Shown: positions 1 to 6,307 of the stretch, piece by piece
Layout of the letters: every line of letters begins with the position of its first letter
Numbering within the stretch: position 1 is the stretch's first letter
DNA from: an uncultured Eubacterium sp.
GTDB lineage: Bacteria > Bacillota_A > Clostridia > Lachnospirales > Lachnospiraceae
Reading direction: 5' to 3'
DNA length: 7,840 nt
Assembly (NCBI GenBank): GCA_948468465.1
Contig: CAOKJJ010000205.1
Coordinates: 1-7,840 of the forward strand
Translations under genes and position numbers: made by a program
The notes under the pieces: model-generated
Told to the model about the DNA's origin: nothing
Seen by the model: only the letters and a program-made list of their open reading frames with translations
The model's database searches: none

Positions 1-286
1 TTATGGACTTAAAAAAGGACTTCCAGTTCTTTTCCAGCAGCCGCAATACCTGCTGAGCAGACTGCGCCGTAGGCATTGCCCTGTAATCAGGGTATGCTTC
101 GTCTGCCTTTAATATTTTATCAAGGACGCCATAAGGGACGGCTTTACGGTTCTTTATAAACTCATGGCGCATTATGAAATTTGCATGGTTATACAGGTTT
201 TTGGACTGGAAACAGAAATGATCAAACATGGCATAGTAATAGTTAGATGGTTTTATAATATGTTTTTCAACCCTCTGGGCAATCAT
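1..286 (-). CDS. tnpB: TnpB-family RNA-guided nuclease (IS200/IS605 OrfB type), N-terminal part, runs off left edge
   Basis: About 95 N-terminal residues are visible and the frame stays open to base 1. The protein opens with RVEKHIIK, followed by CFQSKNLYNHANFIMRHEF (about residues 25-43) and, after Q-S-A-Q-Q-V-L-R-L-L, the segment NWKSFFKSI (about residues 87-95). This order is typical of the TnpB/OrfB N-terminus. Known TnpB proteins are usually about 350-450 residues and use a transposon-end RNA guide with a RuvC nuclease. The RuvC acidic residues and zinc finger lie outside the window, so activity cannot be judged. I chose the ATG at 286 because GGAGG lies 12 bases upstream and the family usually starts just before this motif; an in-frame ATG at 310 has no Shine-Dalgarno. 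No tnpA lies immediately upstream, since folP is there. AGG arginine and ATA isoleucine codons are commoner than in the neighbours, which fits transfer. The family call is confident; completeness is unknown. Confidence 0.85.
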   Translation of the reverse strand, partial: MIAQRVEKHIIKPSNYYYAMFDHFCFQSKNLYNHANFIMRHEFIKNRKAVPYGVLDKILKADEAYPDYRAMPTAQSAQQVLRLLEKNWKSFFKSI

Positions 287-298
287 CTGGACTATCCG

Positions 299-303
299 CC
301 TCC
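299..303 (-). promoter_or_regulatory. Ribosome binding site deciding the tnpB start
   Basis: The minus strand reads GGAGG here, 12 bases before the ATG at 286. That spacing is slightly long but usable. The ATG at 310 is preceded only by A/T-rich sequence, and GGAGG would fall inside its codons 3-4. This is the main reason for preferring the downstream start. Confidence 0.45.
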
Positions 304-333
304 ATTTCATATATTTTTTAAAATTTTACATAT

Positions 334-339
334 ATTATA
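334..339 (-). promoter_or_regulatory. Candidate -10 element upstream of tnpB
   Basis: A perfect TATAAT lies on the minus strand 23 bases before the ATG at 310 and 47 bases before the preferred ATG at 286. The hexamer at 17-base spacing (GTGCAA, 357-362) matches TTGACA at only three positions and there is no extended -10 TG. The surroundings are so AT-rich that a chance match is likely. If real, it would give tnpB a promoter independent of the fol operon. Confidence 0.3.
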
Positions 340-345
340 ATGTAT

Positions 346-1188
346 TTAATTAATATTTGCACTATATAAAATTGCTTCTGCCATACGTATTGCGCGTACA
401 TTTTCTTTCACGTCATGCACCCGTACAAATGCACACTGTTTCATCACGGCGAATGCCGTCGTAACAAGCGTCCCTTCCAGACGGCTGTCCGCCGGCAGAT
501 CCAGTGTAAGCCCAATCACTGATTTACGGGAGGTGCCAAGCAGCACCGGACAGCCGAGCACATGCAGCTGTTCCAGACACCTGACCGCTTCCAGATTGTT
601 TTCGTAAGTCTTCGCAAAACCAACGCCCGGATCCAGCAAAATTTTTTCCTGTTTGATGCCCGCTTTTTCTGCAATGCGCAGCGTTTCCTGCAGATCCGAA
701 ATTAGGTCGTCCATAAAGTTTTGATACGGATGCTTTTCTATCTGGCTGCGGTTGTGCATCAGACAGCAGCATACACCCGCATCCGCAATGATCCCCGCAA
801 GCGCCGCATCATATTTCAGTCCCCAGATGTCATTTACCAAATCAGCTCCCGCCGCAATCGCTTCTTTTGCAACCGCGCTTTTATAAGTATCAATGGAAAT
901 CGGTATGTCAAAATTCTGTCTGATCTTTTTTATGACAGGCACTGTCCGTTCTATCTCTTCCTCATCAGACACCTGTATAAATCCCGGCCTTGTAGACTCC
1001 CCGCCTACATCAATCACATCTGCGCCTTCCAGAATCATCTGCTGCGCATGCTTTAGCGCTGCATCCAGCTGATTGTATCGGCCGCCGTCTGAAAAAGAAT
1101 CCGGTGTAACATTTAAAATTCCCATCACATAGGTTTTGTTTTTTAGTGCAAAATCTTTTGTTCCTATTTTCATGCTGTTATTTTTCAT
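346..1188 (-). CDS. folP: Dihydropteroate synthase
   Basis: The enzyme condenses 6-hydroxymethyl-dihydropterin diphosphate with p-aminobenzoate to give dihydropteroate; it is cytosolic and the sulfonamide target. From the ATG at 1188 the product is 280 residues, the usual size. TIM-barrel signatures appear in order: NVTPDSFSDGG (26-36), GGESTRPG (62-69), SID (98-100), VND (118-120), MHN (144-146), DPGVGF (186-191), GTSRKS (218-223) and RVHDV (256-260). All key loops look intact. An in-frame ATG at 1305 would give 319 residues but would overlap folE by 77 bases and add a tail unlike the family, so I rejected it. The ATG at 1173 (MKIGTKDF) is equally plausible on family grounds. None of these starts has a strong Shine-Dalgarno, so coupling to folE, which ends 40 bases upstream, is possible. 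The last residues (about LYSANIN) lie in the AT-rich junction and may not be original. Confidence 0.95.
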   Translation of the reverse strand: MKNNSMKIGTKDFALKNKTYVMGILNVTPDSFSDGGRYNQLDAALKHAQQMILEGADVIDVGGESTRPGFIQVSDEEEIERTVPVIKKIRQNFDIPISIDTYKSAVAKEAIAAGADLVNDIWGLKYDAALAGIIADAGVCCCLMHNRSQIEKHPYQNFMDDLISDLQETLRIAEKAGIKQEKILLDPGVGFAKTYENNLEAVRCLEQLHVLGCPVLLGTSRKSVIGLTLDLPADSRLEGTLVTTAFAVMKQCAFVRVHDVKENVRAIRMAEAILYSANIN

Positions 1189-1194
1189 GCTGTT
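1165..1194 (-). repeat. 15-bp tandem duplication containing two alternative folP start codons
   Basis: On the minus strand AACAGCATGAAAAAT (1194-1180) is followed directly by AACAGCATGAAAATA (1179-1165). Thirteen of fifteen positions agree, differing only by the order of the last two bases. Each copy carries an in-frame ATG followed by a lysine codon, so folP has two nearly identical start contexts five codons apart. Confidence 0.7.
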
Positions 1195-1228
1195 TTCTAT
1201 TTTTCTACTTTCTTTTTTCTGCAGGCTG

Positions 1229-1849
1229 TTACAGATTGCTGTGAACCATCTGGAAAAATCGGTTCTGCAGGCTGTCATTTTGTTCAAACACACCTCTGGC
1301 CGCATACGTAACCGTCCGGCTGCCTGGTTTTTTAATGCCCCGCATTGTCATGCACATATGCTCCGCCTCTACCATCACCATAGCGCCTAAAGGCTGCAGA
1401 TATTCCATCAGCGCATCTGCAACCTGCGCCGTCATCCGCTCCTGCAGCTGCGGCCTGCGTGCAAAGATCTCTACCGTACGCGCCAGCTTGCTGAGTCCTG
1501 CCACTTTTCCATCCGGAATGTACGCCACATGCGCTTTTCCGTAAAACGGCAGCAGATGATGCTCGCAGGTAGAATAAAACATAATGTCTTTTTCCAGTAC
1601 CATATCCGTATGCTCTGCCTGAAATGTCTTTGCCAGCGGTTCCTTTGGATTCTGTCTCATTCCCGCAAAAATTTCCGCATACATCCGCGCGATTCTCTGC
1701 GGCGTCTCCAAAAGCCCTTCCCGCAAAGGATCTTCACCGATGCCTTCCAGCAGCAGCCGGACGCCTTCTATGATTTTATGTTCATCAAACTGCCTGACAT
1801 CCCGTTTGCTTTCCTCTTTACTTTCATCCCTATTATTTTCATTCATCAT
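1229..1849 (-). CDS. folE: GTP cyclohydrolase I (type IA, zinc-dependent)
   Basis: The product converts GTP to 7,8-dihydroneopterin triphosphate, the first committed step of folate synthesis. At 206 residues it is of usual length for FolE. Visible signatures are [13 protein letters not shown] (45-57), [12 protein letters not shown] (91-102), a [23 protein letters not shown] region (118-140) and EHMCMTMRG (163-171). By alignment with the E. coli enzyme the zinc ligands would be C95, H98 and C166, and the catalytic histidine H97; all are present, so an active zinc enzyme is expected. The first 20 or so residues (rich in N, E, D, K, R) are a variable charged tail. The start overlaps the 3' end of folC by 11 bases. 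Two adjacent ATG codons (1849 and 1846) are possible starts; there is only a weak GGCGGA-like site in front, so translation is probably coupled to folC. Confidence 0.95.
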   Translation of the reverse strand: MMNENNRDESKEESKRDVRQFDEHKIIEGVRLLLEGIGEDPLREGLLETPQRIARMYAEIFAGMRQNPKEPLAKTFQAEHTDMVLEKDIMFYSTCEHHLLPFYGKAHVAYIPDGKVAGLSKLARTVEIFARRPQLQERMTAQVADALMEYLQPLGAMVMVEAEHMCMTMRGIKKPGSRTVTYAARGVFEQNDSLQNRFFQMVHSNL

Positions 1850-3212
1850 TTCCGCCTGCTTTCCCTGCCTTGTTCCATCCTGCTTTTAACTCGCCCAGAT
1901 AAGAAAATGATCCAAACGCCAGTACCGCTCCTTCCCTGCCCGCTGCCTGCGCTGCTGATGCAGCCGCCTGCAGAATATCCGGCACATACGTAACCGCCGG
2001 ATGCAGTTTTTCCGCCAGCTGTGCCAGTTTTTTTCCGTCCAGCGCTCTTGGGTGGTCCGGTGTAACGCAAAACACCTGTGCGGCATAAGGAAGCATGATC
2101 CGCAGCAGCTTTTCGTATTCTTTATCTGCAAATACTCCTATGATATATACGACTCTGCGGCCCGCAAGAGCGCTTTGCACCGTCTTTTTCAAAAAACGTG
2201 CCGCGCCTTCATTATGCGCGCCGTCTATATAAAAATCCGGTTCTGACGAAATCTTTTCAAAACGTCCGGGAAGCCGCACCCTTTCAAGTCCTGTCAGCAT
2301 CGCCTCCCGCGGGATGCGCAGTCCCTGCTCCTTTAACACACGCAGCGTTTCCAATACGCACGCCAGATTTTCTTTCTGGCACGCGCCTGCCAGGCCAAGC
2401 AGACCATGCACTTTCTGATATCCGCATGCGTCTGACTGTGCAGGCATGTCCTTTGCTTTCTGACATCCGCATGCGTCTGCCTGTGTTTGCAGTTCAAAAG
2501 AACTTGTCTGTTCCTGACAGCAAAAGCTGCTGATGCACGAACTGTCCGCCATATAAAACGCGGCTCCTTTTTCTTCTGCCGCCTTTCTTAAGACTTTTTC
2601 CACTTCCGGCTGCTGCGGCGCCGACACGCAGGGACATCCGGATTTTATAATGCCCGCTTTCGCAGCCGCAATTTCTTCCAGCGTCTGTCCGAGCAGCTGC
2701 ATATGGTCCATGCTGATCGAAGTCAGTACGCTGCAAAACGGCTGCGTAATCAGATTTGTCGCATCCTGCGCGCCGCCAAGTCCAGTCTCCAGTACGACAG
2801 CGTCACAGTTTTCCTGCTTAAAAAAGCAAAAAGCGATTGCTGTCTCCACCTCAAAAACTGTTGGATGCGGCAACCCCTCTTTCTGCATATCCAGGCAAGC
2901 TGCCTGCACCTTTTCCGTGAGCTTTGCAAATGCTTCCTGTGAAATGGCAGTTCCATTGACTCTTATAATCTCTTCCGGTTCAAATACCGCCGGAGAAGCA
3001 TATATGCCAATCCGGTATCCTGCCTCCTGCAGCACGCCTGCCAGCATCGCGCAGACAGAACCTTTGCCGTTCGTCCCCGCAACGTGTATCACAGTAAGCT
3101 GTTCCTGCACATTTCCAAGGCGGGCCATCAGACCGCGGATACTGTCAAGCCCATATACGCTTCCAGATGAGCTGATCTCATTCAAAAATGCTCTTGCCTG
3201 CCTGTAGTCCAT
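1839..3212 (-). CDS. folC: Folylpolyglutamate synthase / dihydrofolate synthase
   Basis: FolC adds glutamate to dihydropteroate and then to tetrahydrofolates in an ATP-dependent reaction in the cytosol. The P-loop [10 protein letters not shown] is at residues 43-52; further Mur-ligase-like signatures are [11 protein letters not shown] (118-128), LETGLGG (141-147), [11 protein letters not shown] (166-175) and [10 protein letters not shown] (181-190). The C-terminal domain begins around LPGRFE (314-319) with FYIDGAHN (327-334), and later has TPDHPRALD (384-392). At 457 residues it is slightly longer than many homologues (about 420-440). The extra length sits at about 225-280, where a cysteine-rich segment with a 15-residue repeat replaces a normally conserved linker; the usual GxHQxxN motif is represented by GACQKEN (276-282). 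A good GGGAGG site lies 8 bases before the ATG, overlapping the gpsA stop, and the gap to gpsA is 3 bases. Whether it does both reactions cannot be told from sequence; no folA is in view. Confidence 0.95.
   Translation of the reverse strand: MDYRQARAFLNEISSSGSVYGLDSIRGLMARLGNVQEQLTVIHVAGTNGKGSVCAMLAGVLQEAGYRIGIYASPAVFEPEEIIRVNGTAISQEAFAKLTEKVQAACLDMQKEGLPHPTVFEVETAIAFCFFKQENCDAVVLETGLGGAQDATNLITQPFCSVLTSISMDHMQLLGQTLEEIAAAKAGIIKSGCPCVSAPQQPEVEKVLRKAAEEKGAAFYMADSSCISSFCCQEQTSSFELQTQADACGCQKAKDMPAQSDACGYQKVHGLLGLAGACQKENLACVLETLRVLKEQGLRIPREAMLTGLERVRLPGRFEKISSEPDFYIDGAHNEGAARFLKKTVQSALAGRRVVYIIGVFADKEYEKLLRIMLPYAAQVFCVTPDHPRALDGKKLAQLAEKLHPAVTYVPDILQAAASAAQAAGREGAVLAFGSFSYLGELKAGWNKAGKAGGNDE
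2411..2500 (-). repeat. In-frame 45-bp tandem repeat inside folC
   Basis: The plus strand at 2411-2440 and 2456-2485 matches at 28 of 30 positions (differences at positions 9 and 25 of the unit). The period is exactly 45 bases; the remaining 15 bases of each unit (2441-2455, 2486-2500) have diverged. In protein this gives two 15-residue units beginning ADACGCQK and SDACGYQK, followed by a third, shorter AGACQK at the conserved linker. The preserved frame suggests expansion of the AGACQK region by slippage or unequal recombination. Confidence 0.8.
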
Positions 3213-3215
3213 ACC

Positions 3216-4229
3216 TTATTCCTCCCAGGCAAGCTCATCATTTTCTGCTTTTCTGTCTCTGGTCATCAATTCGTATACCGCATCCTTGACCGGTTTGTTT
3301 TCAAACAGCGCGGCATTTACCTGCTCGATAATCGGCAGATCCACACCGTATTTTCGGGCCAGTCCCATTGCCGCTTTTGCGGAATATACGCCTTCCACAA
3401 CCATCTTCACTTCGTCCATTGCCTGCTTCATGCTGTATCCTTTGCCCATCAGTATTCCTGCCCTGCGGTTGCGGCTGTGCATACTCGCACAGGTTACAAT
3501 CAGATCGCCAATGCCTGTCAGACCGCTTAATGTCTCATACTTTGCTCCCATGGCAAGTCCCAGCCGCCCGATTTCATTGATTCCTCTTGTGATCAGAGCC
3601 GCTTTTGTATTATCTCCATATCCAAGTCCGTCCGCCATGCCTGCAGCCAGGGCAATGACATTTTTCAAAGAAGCTCCGATTTCCATGCCAAGCACATCAG
3701 GACTTGTATAAACCCGGAACGCCTCGTTCATAAAATAATGCTGCACCCGCTCCGCTGTTTTCCGCTTTTCCGCTCCTGCCACCAGTACGGACGGCATGCC
3801 CCGGCCAACCTCTTCCGCGTGGGACGGCCCGCACAGCACTGCCGGAACTGCCTGCGGTATTTCCTGCCTGATAATCTGCGACAACGTCATCAGCGTATCT
3901 TCTTCAATGCCTTTGGCAACGCTGATGACCAGCTGATTTTCCTCCGCATACTGGGACATCTGTCTGGCCGTCTGTCTCGTATACATAGACGGAACTGCCA
4001 GCACAAGCGCATCCATGCCGGATACAGCCTCCTGCATCTGTGTCGTATACCGTATCGAATCCGCCAGCCTGATGCCAGGCAGTTTATCTTTGTGTTCCCG
4101 ATGTTCTTTTAACATCTGAATCTCTGCTTCCAATGCAGACCAGATTACAACGTCATGCCCGTTTTTTTCCAAAACAACCGCCAGCGCCGTTCCCCAGCTT
4201 CCTGCACCAATGATTCCTAACTTTGCCAT
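3216..4229 (-). CDS. gpsA: NAD(P)-dependent glycerol-3-phosphate dehydrogenase
   Basis: The enzyme reduces dihydroxyacetone phosphate to sn-glycerol-3-phosphate, the backbone for phospholipids. The Rossmann motif GAGSWGTALA is at 8-17, LAVPSMYTR at 78-85, VAKGIEEDT at 104-112 (K106), CGPSHAEEVGRGMPS at 133-147, SLKN (K189) at 187-190, GYGDNTKAALITRG at 203-216, GIGDLIVTC at 239-247 and SRNRR at 252-256. The lysines of the active site and the substrate-binding loops look complete. Its 337 residues match the family. It lies between plsY, which uses its product, and folC, 3 bases downstream. The start ATG is preceded by AAGGGA at 4-base spacing, a weak site; the 114-base spacer upstream may carry its own promoter. 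The call is firm. Confidence 0.97.
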   Translation of the reverse strand: MAKLGIIGAGSWGTALAVVLEKNGHDVVIWSALEAEIQMLKEHREHKDKLPGIRLADSIRYTTQMQEAVSGMDALVLAVPSMYTRQTARQMSQYAEENQLVISVAKGIEEDTLMTLSQIIRQEIPQAVPAVLCGPSHAEEVGRGMPSVLVAGAEKRKTAERVQHYFMNEAFRVYTSPDVLGMEIGASLKNVIALAAGMADGLGYGDNTKAALITRGINEIGRLGLAMGAKYETLSGLTGIGDLIVTCASMHSRNRRAGILMGKGYSMKQAMDEVKMVVEGVYSAKAAMGLARKYGVDLPIIEQVNAALFENKPVKDAVYELMTRDRKAENDELAWEE

Positions 4230-4344
4230 GCGTTCCCTTCTTTCTCATAAATTCCAGACAGCTCCAGACATTCATGGAACTGCTGCACATATTTTATAAC
4301 ATGCAATGGTTCATCTGAACGATTACCGTATATTGCACTTTCAT
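4217..4344 (-). pseudogene. Possible degenerate small ORF in the plsY-gpsA spacer
   Basis: This is the only sizeable gap in the cluster. On the minus strand an ATG at 4344 overlaps the plsY stop as TAATG and opens 16 codons (MKVQYTVIVQ..., stop at 4294-4296). In the adjacent frame an open stretch reads SDEPLHVIKYVQQFHECLE and then LSGIYEKEGNAW, ending at TAG 4217-4219 just inside gpsA. Joined by one frameshift near 4315 these would make a small amphipathic protein of roughly 40 residues. The second stretch looks protein-like, but no family is recognised and the spacer may simply be noncoding. Confidence 0.2.
4291..4319 (-). promoter_or_regulatory. Weak candidate promoter for gpsA and the fol genes
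   Basis: On the minus strand TTCAGA (4319-4314, 4 of 6 to TTGACA) and TAAAAT (4296-4291, 5 of 6 to TATAAT) are spaced by 17 bases. Transcription would begin near 4284, about 55 bases before the gpsA ATG. The match is modest and unsupported by other evidence, but this is the only intergenic space in the cluster able to hold an internal promoter. Confidence 0.25.
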
Positions 4345-4973
4345 TACACTTTATTTTCTGTCCCGCTTAAGAGTCTCTTAATGTTGGACTGATGCCTGAT
4401 GACTCCAAGCACGCATACAATGCCAACGACAACAAATATTTCCGTCAAAGCCTCCGGCGGCGCACCCAGCATGCCGTTACGCCCAAATATAATCGTCTGC
4501 ACAAAAAATCCAAGGCACACAAGCAGGGAACCGACCGAAACATATCGTTTGACAAAGATGCTCAGCGTAAACAATACAAGGCATGCCGGCACCGCCCATG
4601 GGCAGAACGCCAGCATCATGCCGGCTGTCGTCGCGATCCCTTTGCCTCCTTTAAACTTTAAATGCACCGGAAAATTATGTCCAAGAACCGCTCCCAGTCC
4701 TGCATACGCCTCCAGTATTTTTATTTCCTGCGGATACTGGCTGTGAAAAATAAGCCATACGAGCAGCACCGCAAATACGCCTTTAAAGCCGTCTCCCAAA
4801 AACACAATGACACCGGCTTTTTTGCCAAGCGTGCGGAACGTATTTGTCGTCCCGATATTGCCGCTGCCCATACTGCGGATATCCACATGCATATGCTTTG
4901 CATAAAAATAACCGGTTGTAAACAATCCGAACAAGTAGCCAATAAAAATAGCGATCATACGTGCCGCTGTCAT
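4344..4973 (-). CDS. plsY: Acyl-phosphate:glycerol-3-phosphate acyltransferase
   Basis: PlsY is an integral membrane enzyme that transfers an acyl chain from acyl-phosphate (made by PlsX, not in the window) to glycerol-3-phosphate, giving lysophosphatidic acid. The 209-residue length is normal. The conserved loops are all present: GSGNIGTTNTFR (36-47), GHNFPVHLKFKGGKGIATTAG (98-118) and HQSNIKRLLSGTE (194-206). Hydrophobic segments lie at about 5-23, 53-76, 112-140, 146-164 and 177-192, as expected for a multi-pass protein. The start overlaps the der stop as ATGA, with a strong AAGGAGG 7 bases upstream inside the der coding sequence, indicating coupled translation. It is followed by gpsA, whose product is its substrate. 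Confidence 0.96.
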   Translation of the reverse strand: MTAARMIAIFIGYLFGLFTTGYFYAKHMHVDIRSMGSGNIGTTNTFRTLGKKAGVIVFLGDGFKGVFAVLLVWLIFHSQYPQEIKILEAYAGLGAVLGHNFPVHLKFKGGKGIATTAGMMLAFCPWAVPACLVLFTLSIFVKRYVSVGSLLVCLGFFVQTIIFGRNGMLGAPPEALTEIFVVVGIVCVLGVIRHQSNIKRLLSGTENKV

Positions 4974-6298
4974 TTTTTATCCTCCTTCCGCTCACGGATG
5001 ATAAATTTAAGCGCCGTCCCACGGAATCCAAACGCGTCCCGGATCCGGTTTTCCAGATATCTGGTATAGGAAAAATGCATCAGCTCTTTGTCATTTACAA
5101 AAACAACAAATGTCGGCGGCTTTACTGATACCTGTGTAATATAATACAGCTTTAACCGCTTTCCTTTATCATACGGCGGCTGCTGCAGCGCTACCGCTTC
5201 TGCCATAATCTCATTTAACACGCCAGTCGCCACGCGCATGCTGTTATTTTGAATGACAAGGTCAATCATGGAAAACAATTTGTTCAAGCGCTGCCCGGTT
5301 TTTGCAGAAATGAACATGATTTCCGCATATGCCATAAAGCTCAGCACCTGGCGGATTCTCTCCGTCTGCCGATAGATCGTCTTATCATCCTTTTCGACAA
5401 TATCCCACTTATTTACCGCAATGATAATCCCCTTGCCTCTCTCATGCGCAATTCCCGCGATCTTGGCATCCTGTTCCGTCACGCCCTCTACGCCGTCAAT
5501 CATAAGAATGACCACGTCCGCCCGTTCCACAGCGGTAACCGCCCGGATAATGCTGTAGCGTTCGATCTCTTCTTTAATCTTGCTCTTGCGCCTGATACCA
5601 GCGGTATCAATAAACACATACTCCTGCCCGTTAAATCTGACTTCCGTATCCACCGCATCCCGCGTCGTACCTGCAATATCCGATACGATCACCCGGTCTT
5701 TTCCGCAAAGCTTGTTCACCAGGGAAGACTTACCCGTATTCGGCTTTCCGACGATCGCTATTTTCGGCCGCTCGTCCTCTTTTTCCTCCTGATCTGAGGC
5801 AGGAAAATAATGAATGATCTCATCCAAAAGATCTCCCAGCCCTAACCTGGATGCCGCCGAGATCGGCACCGGTTCTCCAAGGCCCAGGTTGTAAAACTCA
5901 TAGACATCCATCATCAGCTTGTCGAAATTGTCAACCTTATTGACCGCTAGGATCACCGGTTTTTTGGAACGCCGCAGCATGTCAGCCACTTTTGCATCCG
6001 CATCTACCAGACCCTGGCGCACATCCGCAAGCATCACAATCACATCTGCGGTATCTATCGCGATCTGCGCCTGCTCACGCATCTGCGACAAAATAATATC
6101 CTTGCTGTCAGGCTCAATCCCTCCGGTATCAATCATTGTAAAGTCCCGGTCTGTCCACGATACATCCGCGTAAATGCGGTCCCTGGTAACCCCCGGCGTA
6201 TCTTTTACAATCGAAATCCTGGAGCCGGCCAACGCATTAAACAACGTAGACTTCCCGACATTCGGACGCCCTACGATAGCCACGATTGGTTTACTCAT
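4970..6298 (-). CDS. der: Ribosome assembly GTPase Der (EngA)
   Basis: Der is an essential tandem-GTPase factor in maturation of the 50S ribosomal subunit. The 442 residues hold two G domains and a C-terminal KH-like domain. First G domain: GRPNVGKS (10-17), DTGG (57-60), NKVD (120-123), SAAS (147-150). Second: GKPNTGKS (184-191), DTAG (231-234), NKWD (296-299), SAKTG (331-335). An acidic linker (about 169-177) separates them. The KH-like region runs from about 352, with a PPTFVVFVN core (394-402) and YLENRIRDAFGFRGTALKF (414-432), ending in a charged tail. All nucleotide-binding motifs are intact. The ATG follows AGGAG (6305-6309) that overlaps the stop of the DUF512 gene, so the two are co-transcribed and probably coupled. 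Confidence 0.98.
   Translation of the reverse strand: MSKPIVAIVGRPNVGKSTLFNALAGSRISIVKDTPGVTRDRIYADVSWTDRDFTMIDTGGIEPDSKDIILSQMREQAQIAIDTADVIVMLADVRQGLVDADAKVADMLRRSKKPVILAVNKVDNFDKLMMDVYEFYNLGLGEPVPISAASRLGLGDLLDEIIHYFPASDQEEKEDERPKIAIVGKPNTGKSSLVNKLCGKDRVIVSDIAGTTRDAVDTEVRFNGQEYVFIDTAGIRRKSKIKEEIERYSIIRAVTAVERADVVILMIDGVEGVTEQDAKIAGIAHERGKGIIIAVNKWDIVEKDDKTIYRQTERIRQVLSFMAYAEIMFISAKTGQRLNKLFSMIDLVIQNNSMRVATGVLNEIMAEAVALQQPPYDKGKRLKLYYITQVSVKPPTFVVFVNDKELMHFSYTRYLENRIRDAFGFRGTALKFIIRERKEDKK
4981..4987 (-). promoter_or_regulatory. Strong ribosome binding site for plsY inside the der 3' end
   Basis: AAGGAGG on the minus strand sits 7 bases before the plsY ATG and lies within the last der codons. 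Together with the ATGA stop/start overlap it fixes the plsY start. Confidence 0.8.
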
Positions 6299-6307
6299 AT
6301 TTATCTC

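Larger units (their letters stand above)
287..373. other. AT-rich junction between folP and tnpB, probable left end of the insertion element
   Basis: Between 311 and 373 only 5 of 63 bases are G or C, a sharp break from the coding sequence on the right. The left end of the TnpB element should lie here, because tnpB starts within 60 bases of the folP stop. I see a short perfect palindrome on the minus strand (TAAAATTTTA, 319-328) but no strong GC-stem hairpin of the kind IS605 transposase binds, so the exact edge cannot be placed. The AT-rich stretch includes the last eight or so codons of folP, so the insertion may have replaced the original folP tail. The placement is inference. Confidence 0.35.

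Noticed and set aside
319..328. Palindrome TAAAATTTTA as a terminator or IS end hairpin
   Set aside because: Only A/T pairs, no loop, no GC stem and no following T run in the needed layout; expected by chance in such AT-rich DNA.
1189..1305. Longer folP start giving 319 residues
   Set aside because: It would overlap folE by 77 bases, has no Shine-Dalgarno, and adds an N-terminal tail not seen in dihydropteroate synthases; two better ATGs lie at 1188 and 1173.
2411..2485. Spaced repeats as a CRISPR-like array
   Set aside because: Only two good copies with a 15-base gap, inside and in frame with folC; this is a coding tandem duplication.
2650..3207. Plus-strand open frame of 185 codons
   Set aside because: Antisense to folC, whose P-loop and other motifs are clear; the Ser/Cys/Pro-rich translation has no recognisable motif.
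4270..4317. Imperfect inverted repeat in the plsY-gpsA spacer (GAAC ... GTTC with a GCAT/GTGC inner part)
   Set aside because: Several mismatches and G-U pairs, and no T run; too weak to call a terminator or riboswitch.
5249..5797. Plus-strand open frame of 182 codons
   Set aside because: Antisense to the second GTPase domain of der; the strong protein constraint on der explains the open frame.
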